DNA of 64,000 bases from Leptodontidium sp. MPI-SDFR-AT-0119 (taxonomy: Eukaryota > Ascomycota > Leotiomycetes > Helotiales > Leptodontidiaceae), in the NCBI GenBank assembly GCA_020726505.1, contig JAHLEZ010000015.1, forward strand, positions 682,001-746,000, in the 5' to 3' direction. The position numbers and the translations under genes were made by a program. The notes below the pieces were generated by a model. The model had not been told where the DNA came from, searched no databases, and worked only from the letters and a program-made list of their open reading frames with translations. Shown here piece by piece: positions 11,901 to 23,027 of this stretch (positions are counted from its first letter, which is position 1; each line of letters begins with the position of its first letter).

Positions 11901-13967
11901 GGACAAGGAGTTGGTGGGTTCGCAGACTTGAAGGAATTCCAAGACTGGTTCAAAAAACCATCGGAACAGATCCTTGAGCATGGCCGCGAACAGATGGACG
12001 ACGAATCCAAAGGGATCATTACTAAGCTCCACAAACTTCTACGGCCTTACCTCCTCCGAAGATTGAAAGCAGACGTCGAAAAGCAGATGCCTGCGAAATA
12101 CGAGCACGTCGAGTTCTGTCGTTTGTCGAAACGCCAGCGTGAGCTGTATGATGGCTTTCTCAGTCGAGGCGACACTAGAGATACCTTGGCTGGCGGCAAC
12201 TACCTGTCGATAATCAACTGCTTGATGCAATTGAGGAAGGTCTGCAATCACCCTGACCTTTTCGTGGAGCGGGCAATTATGACATCCTTTCCGATGGAGA
12301 AATCAGCTGTTGCAGATTTTGAGATCAAAGAACTACTTGTCCGAAGACGTCTTCTTCGTGAAGATCCCATGACCAAAGCTAGCCTGGAATTCCTCAACCT
12401 CGTTCCAACAAAACACGAACGCCTTGCTGGAAACATTACCTCGCGAAGCGCCGCGCTCAGTGCTCAGCGTGTACTCATGGACATGCGTGAAGCTCAGCGT
12501 CTCCGAGCTCAGAATGCTTTAACAAGCCTTGATCCGTCAACTGCAAAGTCCAATCTCACCTACTTAGAAAGCGCCTCGAGGTGGGGACGTTTTGAGGAAC
12601 TTCAGCACTGCGTATACCTCAACGCTCTCAGACGTCAACAGAAGCCGATATTCGGAACCCAGCTTCTCAATCGTCTCACCCTGGGCATCAATGAACGGCC
12701 ATTGAAGCCTCGCCCCACCAAGAGAACGCAAATGTTGACCTGGCTTGAAAACCGCTCTCCGACGTTGATGTCCATGATCCCAACACTGGAGTCCAGGTCA
12801 CAAGCCCTCAACACCACCATTCAGAAGTTCGCCTGTGTGACACCACCAGTAGTCGCTCGAGATATCAATTCCATGATGCTCTCTCCCAATGGGTTGCGCA
12901 CTGTTCAGAGCTCGCTTACTAGCTCGAAAGTCGACTCATTCCACGAGGCTCGTATGAGACTATCCATCCAGTTTCCCGACAAGAGGTTGCTTCAATATGA
13001 TTGTGGTAAATTGCAGACTTTGGCCAAACTCCTTCGGAAACTCGAGGCTGGAGGTCATCGTGCTTTGATCTTCACCCAGATGACCAAGGTCTTGGACATT
13101 CTGGAACAGTTCCTCAATATTCATGGTCACAAATACCTTCGTCTTGACGGCTCGACCAAGATCGAACAACGCCAGGTACTTACAGATCGGTTCAACAACG
13201 ACACTCGCATCCTTGCGTTCATCTTGTCAACTCGATCAGGAGGACTAGGTATAAATCTCACTGGGGCCGACACTGTGATCTTTTATGACCTCGATTGGAA
13301 CCCAGCTATGGATAAGCAATGCCAGGATCGATGTCATCGTATCGGACAAACTCGCGATGTTCATATTTATCGATTGGTGTCAGAGCATACCATCGAGGCC
13401 AATATCCTTCGCAAGGCAAGTCAAAAGCAAATGCTCGATGATGTGGTCATTCAAGAGGGTGATTTCACGACGGACTATTTTAATAAGATGTCGGTTCGCG
13501 ACGTTCTCGGTGAAAAATCTGAGCTACTCGATGGAGACGCTGCTGCGAATGCAGCAATGGATCGATTGCTTGGAGGACCTGGGAATGACAAAGATGTGCA
13601 AAAAGTCCTTGCGCAGGCTGAAGACCAAGAAGATGTAGCGGCAGCAAAGGTAGCTGAGCGTGAAATCGTCCAGACAGATGCTGCGGATTTCGATGAAAAC
13701 GCAACTGCTTCTGCAACACCAGCAGGAGTCGGAACTCCGCGAGAAGGTGTGCCCACACCGGGTGCGGCTGGCACTCCAGCTATTGAAGAAGTAATGGAAG
13801 TGGATGGGGAAGATGAGATTAATGCTTGGGGGGAGCGAATCCACTCGACAGACGAATACCTGTTACGATTAGTTGCCGATCAAGTCAAGGACACTCCGCT
13901 GGAGCTCCCCAAAGACAAGAGCAGGAGCAGACGAGGGAGGGACCATCGTTCGCATCGGGCGAGGTGA
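8962..13967 (+). CDS. SWR1: Swr1 chromatin-remodelling ATPase (H2A.Z exchange)
   Basis: Two exons: 8962-9007 (MTQTASPAQEEQRIH) and 9067-13967, giving 1648 residues. The open frame visible from 9099 starts on GTG, so the short upstream exon supplies the ATG; a 59-nt intron (GTATGC...TTAG) joins in frame, and an alternative acceptor 12 nt earlier also keeps frame. Order of parts: a basic disordered N-terminus; an HSA region for actin and Arp binding at about 330-420; a long acidic stretch with the SLLGFF motif near 611, matching the Swr1 Z domain that binds H2A.Z-H2B; a SNF2 ATPase with ADEMGLGKTIQT near 804-815 and DEAH near 908-911; an INO80/SWR1-type long insert; and helicase C with DRCHRIGQTRD near 1436. 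It is the catalytic subunit of the nuclear SWR1 complex, which exchanges H2A for H2A.Z. Confidence 0.97.
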
Positions 13968-15177
13968 TAGGTGATCCTTGATTTTTGTATAACATAATTT
14001 CCTGTTTCGAGCCGAGTGTGTTTGAGTACGAAGTAGAATGAGCGACGTTACATGAGCATGGGATTGGGTTGGCGTTGGTACAAATAGTTGCATCACTGGG
14101 AGTTGCTCAAACATAGGTTGTGGTTCCATATCTTGCATGGCTGGTTTTGGGACGAAAAAAGGACTGACTGCTGTACAATATTCACATCGCAAAGCAATGT
14201 GCTTTGATAAAATAGTCTCTGCATGCTAGCTTCTCTGCCTCTCGTCAAAGATGACTGATGTTCTTTTGCAGCATTCTGCCGTACATATTTTGCTCTGTTA
14301 TGCAGAGTTGTTGGTTTCGGAGATAAGCTTCTCTTGATGCCCACTAATAAGTCCTCCACCTCCACTCCACTTTCTAGACATGCCATTTATCTGATCAGAT
14401 CAATCCAATCATCGAATGCAGCATTCATTGCTCAACCAATCATTTCGTCCCCAACGATAAAACCATCCCATAAGAGTGCATTGTACAAGGTATGATGTTG
14501 CACCCCACTTCAACCTGCTGACATTGCAGCGCGGATGCCGAGTTTCCCTGAAGCCAAACCGAATCTGGGAAGATCTCGGAATCGAGCTCACCAACCAACC
14601 ATTTTTACGTCCACGGGTATTTATCTCGTCATGTAGGTAAGACTTTGATTACCAAAGGCACTGGTACCTAACTACTTATCAAGTACTTCCCTCCTTCCTC
14701 TCATCTTTTCCCCCTCACAAATATACTTCTTCAACACGCCCATCGCATATCGCTGTCCAAGGCTGAACGGAAAGCTGTGGGGGAAAGGCTGAGAAATTTA
14801 GCTGCGGAGCTGATCTCCGCCCCGATTTCGCGATCTTCCGTCAGCCTTCCGAGGATCCCGAGACTTCTTTCGCGCGATTCGCTCACGCACCACGTCAATT
14901 TGGGGGGGAGACGAGGGGTTTTGGTGTTGGAAGCCGTGTTACCGGCATCCTTAAACTTGGATCTCGAGTGGGACGTATAATTACTTGGGGATCCAGTTCC
15001 AAGACTAGGTCTTGCACGACACTCGTTACCTTCATAGAGGTACAAGTACAGCTTTGATCGGGATCGCATTTAGACAATTGGAATCGCTGGAACGGGCGTT
15101 CGCATCAAATTCAGTTATCTGCATGCGCGTGTCCGGAAAGGATACTCTAGGTCTGAATACCATATATTAGGTTCACC
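13968..15177. other. Intergenic region SWR1 to MBOAT gene
   Basis: No gene is supported. Small overlapping open frames at 13869-14386 (minus) and 14731-15077 (both strands) lack recognisable features. The last 450 bp presumably carry the promoter of the acyltransferase gene. A GTAGGTA string near 14633 is reminiscent of splice donors but has no attached coding frame. Confidence 0.6.
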
Positions 15178-16395
15178 ATGAATATCTCTTACTCGCCAAT
15201 TCCAATCGCAAGCCTTCCACCGGCCGTCGAGCAGCTAGGCCATGAATTGATAAAAGGCACTGCCTTTCTGCTGATTCCCACAGAGTTACTATATTTCGCA
15301 ATCTACTTCCACATCAAAGGCCTCCATAGGATATATGAAGTACTGACTTTCCTGTCTCTGGCGACTTTCTGGCTTGCGGCTTATGCTGCCCCAGTTTCCT
15401 GCGGACCAGCCAGATGTCTGCAACACTTTGCAGGTACGGCGCATCAAACGAGACATACTTAGTCTGGTGACTTTTGCTGACGTTCCCCAGTTGCGATTGG
15501 TACGATGAAACTCCTTGATATCTGGGCCCGCCGACATGCCCTACCCGTTTACTCAGCAGGCAAGAGACTGGCGGACTGGAAGTTGGCTCTCATAGTCCTC
15601 ACAGAGCTTCGATACGAGTCCTTCACTCCGAATCACATCCGGGTCTCAAAAGACCAAGAGAATTTCAACGAATTGACACAATTGGGAATCCATGTCGCTA
15701 TTTTCGCCATCTTGCAGACACTCCCTCAAAACTTCCCGACGGTGCTGGCTTTTGAGGTGATGCTGGCGATATATATTCTGTGGACGAGTATGCAGCTGCT
15801 GTTGAGGTACAAGAGCAGCCCGGCTCTTTTCGGTCCGCTATATTTGATCAACAGTCTGACGGGGTTTTGGTGAGTTTCCCAGAATTCGTGACATGCCAGG
15901 TTGTTCTGACTCTTCGAATAGGTCTGAATCGTGGCACAATGCGTTTGCTTCTCCCTGTACTTCGCTGGCCTATGCACCAATTCGCTACGGCCTTCCCAAG
16001 TACGGGGTTCCAGTGGTAATAGCACGATCCCTAGGCGTCCTAGGAGCATTCGGTCTGATGGCTATGTTCCATATGTATGCACTGTCTCCAATACTCGACC
16101 GAGAAGGTCTTGTCAGGATAGGGCTATTCTTCTTCTTCAATGGAATTGCCACGGTGTCAGAAGCGGCGATATGGGGTCATAAAAGACACTGGGTCAAGAC
16201 CGTTTTAGCGTGGATTTTTGAAACAACAATAGCAAGTGTAGGTGATTCATAGGGCCAATTCCTGCTTTGCTCCTGAGACACGAAGTTTGACTTTCAGTGC
16301 TGATTTATCTTCAGTGGGCCGCGAGCGGATTAAACATTCCTAATGGGTTATCGAGAGTTAGATGGATGGAAATATGTGATGCGACGACTTACTGA
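15178..16395 (+). CDS. MBOAT_2 / wax-synthase-like membrane acyltransferase
   Basis: Four exons: 15178-15433, 15491-15869, 15922-16237 and 16315-16395, all in frame, 343 residues. The protein is rich in hydrophobic helices (for example FLLIPTELLYFAIYF, VLTFLSLATFWLAAYA, IHVAIFAILQTLP, LVRIGLFFFFNGIATVSEA). Its central motif FWSESWHNAFASP followed by YAPIRYGLPKYGV matches the wax-synthase-like MBOAT_2 family, in which the His of the xWH motif is the presumed catalytic residue. Fungal members include acetyl- or acyltransferases of trichothecene and meroterpenoid clusters, and others of unknown substrate. Here the neighbours are SWR1 and TRS130 with no synthase or P450 nearby, so no pathway can be named. 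Introns are 52-77 nt. The last exon is short and encodes a hydrophilic tail. Substrate unknown; membrane (probably ER) location inferred. Confidence 0.83.
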
Positions 16396-17350
16396 CACGA
16401 ATCGAGGAATTCGATATGGCTAATGATAGTTAGTATTTATGATTTAGCTTGCAAATACCCATGCATTTGCCTTTGTGCTTGCGCATCTTCACTTAGATTT
16501 GATGAGGTAATGGCTCGCGGAATTGTCTTCTTGGAGGTCTTCGAGTCCATGGAATGGATCTGAGACGTGAGGAATAAGTCCTCCCCGTATACAGAGAAAA
16601 CTTTCAGTATCCATGTGCCATATGTACTTTTGTGCTTGTCTTTAGATTATTAGGACAGTGTTCCTTGTTATAAAGGATAATTATGGTTGCTCACCCTGCG
16701 ACAGCTCTGGTCCAATCTCTCCCTAGGTTTGTCGATTCTGTAGAGCTTCTTGCGACAACCAGAGCAAGACAGTTGTGACATTCAGTCCTCCAGAATTTGG
16801 GGGAGGTAGCAGGCAGTGAAACTTGGAGTCCGGTGTAGGAAAATGGTAAGAGAAATGATCGGACGGGGGTTTTTTCCTCTTCATCTTGAAGTTTACTGAG
16901 CTGTAAATGTTAAGGGTTTGAGAAATCCATGAGCAGGTCTTCAGGAAGGAGTCGAGAGGCTGACTGGCAATTTGACTGATGATCTGTGTTCTGAACCAAT
17001 ACCGTTGGGTGTTAAATTAATACCACGGAGAATAAGAAGAAGAAATAACCTTGGGTTTCAATTGAATGGAATAAAATACTAGGTGAAGTATATAAGTTGT
17101 CTTAGATGTTGTTCGAAACTGAAAGTAGCGAGCTGTTCAGACGGCGGGTTCACAATTCGGTAAACACCGCCCTCCGAATTACTAGTCCCAATGAAGTTCT
17201 GGCAGTAATCCACAGCAGAGCAGTGAACGTGGTGCCAACAAGCAATGCGCCGGAACTCCCACAAATGCTTTCGTAGCATTGAGAGTCAGCCTATCTACCT
17301 ACTCCGTGACTTTCACAGAGTGATGTGATATCGCAAATATTCTACCAGAA
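16396..17350. other. Intergenic region MBOAT gene to TRS130
   Basis: About 950 bp without a supported gene. The only open frame of note (17079-17279, minus) overlaps the TRS130 upstream region and has no recognisable domain. Part must be the TRS130 promoter. Confidence 0.65.
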
Positions 17351-20300
17351 ATGGAGCAGCCATCCTCAAGCTCCAAAGTTACAGGTAACCGGCAGACAGC
17401 TTCCAAAATACCTCCCAGCTAATGCATTTGTACCCAGTTGAATACTTTGATCCATATGGTGTATACCAACTTCTATCCCCAGGACTTCTTCCCCGACTGC
17501 CTCTTCGAAATCTGCACTGGGAATCCCATGCTGGCCCTCTGCGATCAATCTCGTCACTCCACGTAGACCTCGTCCTCTCTGCGAAGAGCCCGCCCTCATT
17601 CATATCTACTGAGAACGCATCTGCAAGTACGTCAAGTCTTTCGAGGGTCAAGAGTGAGGACTCTACTGCGAGCGGAGATGATGGTTTTAAGACACAAGCA
17701 CTGGGGCAAGCGGCAGTCGACAGGCCAGAGTCTTTATCTGGACCTCCCAAGGCACCTACGAAAGAGCGGAGGCATCAGATCCCAGGACTGCGGCAGACGC
17801 CCTATTTGAAGATCTTCTTTTTACGATGCGATGATAATGATACATACAAGGCACAAGCGCGACGTCAGGTTCGGGAATGGATCAAGGAAAACACACCGCC
17901 AACTCAGAGCACGACGAAAGTCACTGCCCAAGAGAACCATGATGCATATGAGTGGTTGATAGTTCACGTTATTGTTCCTAATACTGCTGCTGCAACCCAG
18001 CCGAGGACGAGTGGGAAAGGGGCCGAAGGAAGCTCGGGTTCGACTTCAGAGAAGTCTACAGCGCGATGGCGGGGAGGAGGATCATCTACGATACTCGAAA
18101 AACTACGGGCTGACTTCAATGGATCGTCCAAGTCAGCAATTGATCGCATTGCTCAGATACGAATCGGAATCAATGATGTCCCATACGATATGCTCCCTAG
18201 AGTTGTCCCAGCTATTCCTGGGTCATATTCCGAGAGCCCACAGGAGAATGAAAATGCTTGGCTGGACCTCATCGCAAAATTGAAGTTCCAGATTCTCACA
18301 TCCTTTGATATGCGTGTCACTCAGTATGAAGAGGATATCAGAGAGAAAGATGCCCAAAGATCATTACCTGGGTGGAATTTCTGTACATTTTTTGTATTAA
18401 AAGAAGGTCTTGCAAGAGGTTTCGAAAACGTGGGACTTGTCGAGGATGCCCTTGTGGGATATGATGAGCTCGCTGTCGGCCTCGATGTCATTGTTAGAGA
18501 GCAATCCATAACGGGATCGGGAGCCCAGCATGGTGGCTCATTCTTACCGTTCACGGAGGATCTGAAACAGAAAGCAGACAAGGCAAGAGTTTCCCTTCTG
18601 CGTGATACGGGAACAGATGAGGCTGTGGACTCGGATGATCCCATTGACATGCAATCAGTGGCAGCTGCATCTGATCATGAATGGAACGAGATTCCACTGA
18701 ATGCAACGAGAAAGCGTTACAGGGAGCTCATACTAGCAAACGACATATCAATTTTTGATTTCCGTTGCTATATTTTTGCACGACAACTCACTCTCCTGCT
18801 CCGACTAGCAAACGCCTCTTCATCTCAAGAAGAGCTACTTGCAAAACTCAAAGAGCAACGAGATTCAAGTTTACAGGGTGTCGCTGCACGACTCCCCGCT
18901 TCGCAGCCGACAGAGGACGCAGAAAGCCTCTCTGTTCTTGGCGAAGTTTGTCGGAGGTCCATGGACTTTATGGCATCTATCTCGGGCATCATGCGGGATG
19001 ATATCTGGCGATCCTGGCAAGCAGGAGGACAAACTGGGGAGGACAGCCCCTCTGGTTTATCAGATCCAGTAATGAATCAAATTGTCGACAATATGGTGTC
19101 TTCCTTTACATTTGCTATTGCGCAACAAATTCTTGCTCAGACGTCAACCAAAGCATTACCCATTCCCCCATCAACATTGGCACCTCCTAGTGGCACTCCG
19201 GGTGCGGATGGGCAAGAGCCCAAGGCAGCAATCCCCGAGCCAAAGACGATGATGCATCCAGCTAGAAGCAGCTCTCTTGCGCTGCGGTCAAGGTCTCGTG
19301 AACCTCCAAGCCCAGGGAAATTCCCTGGTATGAGAAGATCCAGTGTTCCAGAACAGGGAGCTGCTTCGTCACCGTTCCTTAAGGCGGGCCTAGAAGAACT
19401 CGCTGGGCACAGAGCCGAGCTTTATCTTTTGTCGAGAAGCATCCTGGTTCAAGTCGGCAAAGATCACAAGTGGAGTGTTGGCTGGGAAGAAATGTCACAC
19501 CTGCACGGAGGGGACGTTGGCGAAATGGAGGAAGTTGATCTCAATCAAGAGACAACTGGTAATCAGGAGAAAGCGAAGCTCCCGCCATCTCTCCATGGCA
19601 TCGATAGCAAGTTACTTCGAACTGCACTTGACAATAAGGACGATTTCTACCGTCTCTACGAGACCTTAACAGACAAAGCCCTTCGCCATTATACAGTCGC
19701 CAATCACATCCAGTCGGTCCAAGCTAGCATGGCTGATCTTGCTGTTCTCAAGTATCATCTCACCGATTTTGCTGCAGCTGCCTCATATTTCTATCGCATG
19801 ACGCCCTTCTACGGCGAGACTGGATGGGCACAAGTTGAACTTTCAATGCTTGTGATGTATGTAAAGTGTCTTAAGGAGTTGAATCGCAAGGAAGAATATG
19901 TGAAAGTTGTGCTAAAGCTGCTCTCCAAAGCGGCAGTAGTAGAGGGCGCGAGACTACAGAGAAAGTCTACACCGAAATTTCGACGTGGCCTCATTTTCAG
20001 CCCAGAAGTTTTGCCAACAGAATCATACATTCCTGAGCTATTGGAAATTACCAAAGGTCTGCAGCATGAAGTCCGTGTTCCTTTGGAAAGTTTCTTTGGC
20101 AATATCGAGGTTGACGGGACTGTCTCTTATCATTCTGAGAGGGATGGATTTGAATTAAGGATTCGACTTCATTATCTTTTGGCGGACGATATACCAATCG
20201 AAAAGGCTCGAGTGCGAGTTACTCCCGCGACAGGAGATTCAAATAGAGAAATATGGCTCGAGTCGGATGTGCCAGTGGTATTCAAAAAGGGAATATCGAG

Positions 20301-22146
20301 CTTCTCCGTCCAGAGCAACGTGAGTAATTTTCTAAATCATTCGACAGTTATGATTGCTGACTCTATTTAGGTGACCGTACCAGGCACATACCTCGTCAAT
20401 CACATCATTCTCGAAACCAGCAACATCATTTTAGAGTATGATCATAATACCACAGGTCTTTCCTCGCCCAAAGAAGGCAGATTCTTCAAGTGCCCAAAGC
20501 TGCTTGTATACCACAGGCCAGAGGCATTCGATATCAAGCTATATGCATCAAGGTATATGCACCTTGATCGAAACCGTTCTCTCGAGATAGTCCTCTCGTC
20601 TGGTTGGAACCAGTTAGAGAGTGGTGAACTGCATGTTAGAGCCGCCACTGCGGGCTTGAGAGTACAGACAAGCGAAGCCAAGGTTATCAACGATTCTCTT
20701 GAGCTCTCCAAAAAGTCGGAAGCTGGTGTTGTCCGGTTCGGAGCCATGAACTCTCATTCAACTGCCAGGATTGTTATGCCATTCAATCTTGAGCATGAGG
20801 TCAACGACATCGCTCTGAAATTGGAAATATCCTATACCACGGACCAAGGAACCTTCTTCTTTGCTGCGACGCCATCGGTTTCTATCATGCTTCCCCTCGG
20901 CGTCAATGTTCAAGACGTCTTCAAACACAAGGCTTTATTCTCAAAATTCACAATCTCGTCTGCTACATCTAGCCCTTTACGTCTTCTAGGCTCCAAGCTA
21001 GAAGGTTCTGAGGTATTTGAAGCTCACAGTGGACTCACGCTTTCGAGGCCTCTGGTGGTATTTCCACGCCAACCTGCGTTAATGCTGTACAAGATTACAA
21101 AATCTCTCTCCAGTACAGCCACCCGTCCAGGCTCTCGAAAAGGTCCGAAATCAACATTGTCCTTGATTTTGAATTACATTTGTCTCGAGGAGGAGATCGA
21201 GGATGCCGTGACCTTGAGTCTCGATCAAGTCCTAGCAAATGGTCCTCTGGCGCAGTACGTTCGACTTATTGTCCCTACTGTCCTTACTCAAGTGCGAATC
21301 CGACTGTCTCCTTACGACCTGGAACGAACCGCCGTTCTCAGCGAGTTTTCAACTTCAATCCTTTCGTCCGTTAGATGGCGAGACCAGTTTGCCGGTCTTG
21401 GTCGCAGCATAGAGCAAAATCAAGATTTGGGCATCCTCATCGAGGATTGTCTTCAGCAATGGATTCAACAAACACCAAGCATTCCTCTGATACCGATATC
21501 CCTCACAGATGATACGCTTGGCAAAAGTCGATCGATTATCATTCCCGTTGACGTGCCGTCTGTGTCGGTTGTGTGCACAGCCGATCTAAAACTTCTCGAA
21601 TCGTCCTCAGTTCCTTCGGATACAATTATTGCAGCATCAAACCAACCTTTGTCGGCATCATTGACAATCAAGTACACAAGAATCTGGGACACCGCCCTCG
21701 AATCAGAACGCACCGCCTCGACCGGGGATGAATACCTCGAGTTCTTCTACGAAGTTTCAGGAGCTACCGATACTTGGCTCGTTGGCGGCAAAAGAAAGGG
21801 CCACTTCAGAATTCCCAGAAAAGCGTCACCTCAAGACAGTAAACGCAAACTCTCATTCCCAGTTGTACTTATTCCTCTACGGGAGGGGTTTCTCCCATTC
21901 CCGACTGTTGATATCAAGTCAGCTCCAAGGCTTCAAAGCCCAGGCGAAGCCAATGGCAACTCAGCTAAAAAGCCAGAAGTAGTTAGTTGCGAGACCGATT
22001 ACAAAAACGCTGGAGAGACAATCAGAGTTATCACTGATGCTCTGAAAACAACTGTTAGTTTAGATGCCAGTGGGCCACAAGGTGGTGCATGGCTGCTTGA
22101 AAGCGAGAGACGGGGTTGGGAAACTGGCGATGTCGTACTCAGCTAA
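17351..22146 (+). CDS. TRS130: TRAPP II subunit Trs130 / TRAPPC10
   Basis: Three exons: 17351-17384, 17438-20319 and 20371-22146, giving 1563 residues. The tiny first exon (MEQPSSSSKVT) joins through a 53-nt intron to VEYFDPYGVYQLLSPGLLPRLPLRNLHW, the conserved Trs130 opening. The internal Met at 17425 lies inside the intron and is not the start. The second intron (51 nt) splits QSN from VTVPGTYLVNHI. The N-terminal third contains the family block PYLKIFFLRCDDNDTYK and FKILTSFDMRV-like segments; the middle is helical repeat (YHLTDFAAAASYFYRM); a Ser/Pro-rich linker lies near 590-660; the C-terminal third is beta-rich, as in TRAPPC10. Trs130 is a subunit specific to TRAPPII, the exchange factor for Rab11/Ypt31 at the late Golgi. 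Its length is usual for filamentous ascomycetes. Confidence 0.95.
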
Positions 22147-22285
22147 GGGAAGGGAAGGGAAGAGGGGACTGACCTAGCTAACTAATAGTCGAATTACTGA
22201 TCATGGGGAATTTGGAAGAGCACGTGGCTTTTTCCGGTGTGCATGTACGCTTTGTTTTGAACGCCACTTTGACGATGAGACTTGC

Positions 22286-22892
22286 TTATCTGACCAATTC
22301 AAAGGGCTCTCCTTGGATTTCGGACTTCTCTCGGATGGCTAGAGCTCATGCTGATAGGATTGATAAGTTCAAACCATTAAGGCAATTAAAACCATGCTTT
22401 TACATTGGCCGTTGCCCCACACTACTTCTATCAGCTGGTCTAGGAGGTGCTAATGATAAGCTTTGAGGAAAAGCTTCATCCCCCAAGTTCTGGGCGCCCA
22501 TTGTCACCATTCGAGACGGCGCTACATCTTGGGTCCATGGAGAGAGATGTGAAAGAACTGTTTCTTCACACCACAATCCTAACATATGGGTAAAGATCTG
22601 GGGAAGTCTCTTATTGATGGTATCAATTGTTGACGAGTAATGGAACGTAACACTAGGTTCAGGGATTCATGATCGCCACAAATCCTTATCATATCGCGGG
22701 AGGCCAGCCCAAAGCGGGCATCTTTTACCTACCCTGCTCGGGGGCGGGGCCACAGGATGATGGGCCATCCTGCCGATGGCGAATCAGCTGCGGCCCGCTA
22801 CTGCAGTGGACATCTAGGATCACCAGTTTCCTCGCACAACCCTTCCAGAAGTTGTGGATGTCGGTTTCGCCGTGAAGGCAATCCAGTGATAA
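22286..22892 (+). promoter_or_regulatory. Cluster of seven HGATAR (AreA/NIT2-type) sites upstream of permease
   Basis: HGATAR or its complement occurs at 22286-22291, 22352-22357, 22361-22366, 22428-22433, 22454-22459, 22686-22691 and 22887-22892. Two pairs lie within 30 bp of each other. In ascomycetes, closely spaced GATA sites bind AreA/NIT2, the activator of nitrogen-source genes, and permeases are typical targets. By chance about 2.6 such sites would be expected in 880 bp with equal base frequencies. Function is inferred. Confidence 0.5.
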
Positions 22893-22941
22893 GCCCGCCC
22901 CTTTTTTGGATGAGGCAGCCAGTTCGTAAGTGCAGGATTCC

Positions 22942-22951
22942 ATATATATAT
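22942..22951 (+). promoter_or_regulatory. TATA-like element of the permease gene
   Basis: An alternating TA run (ATATATATAT) lies about 80 bp upstream of the permease ATG at 23028 and is the only TATA-like string close to it. Confidence 0.5.
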
Positions 22952-23027
22952 CGCCCAATTGCCCGGTCTTTTGGGGAAGTGTTAAGTGTTCTTCTCTCTT
23001 GAATTACATTGTTACGGGTTCGACATT

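Larger units (their letters stand above)
22147..23027. other. Intergenic region and permease promoter
   Basis: No gene is supported in these 880 bp. Open frames at 22203-22466 and 22669-23002 have no recognisable content. The region holds a cluster of GATA-factor sites and a TATA-like element, described separately. Confidence 0.75.
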
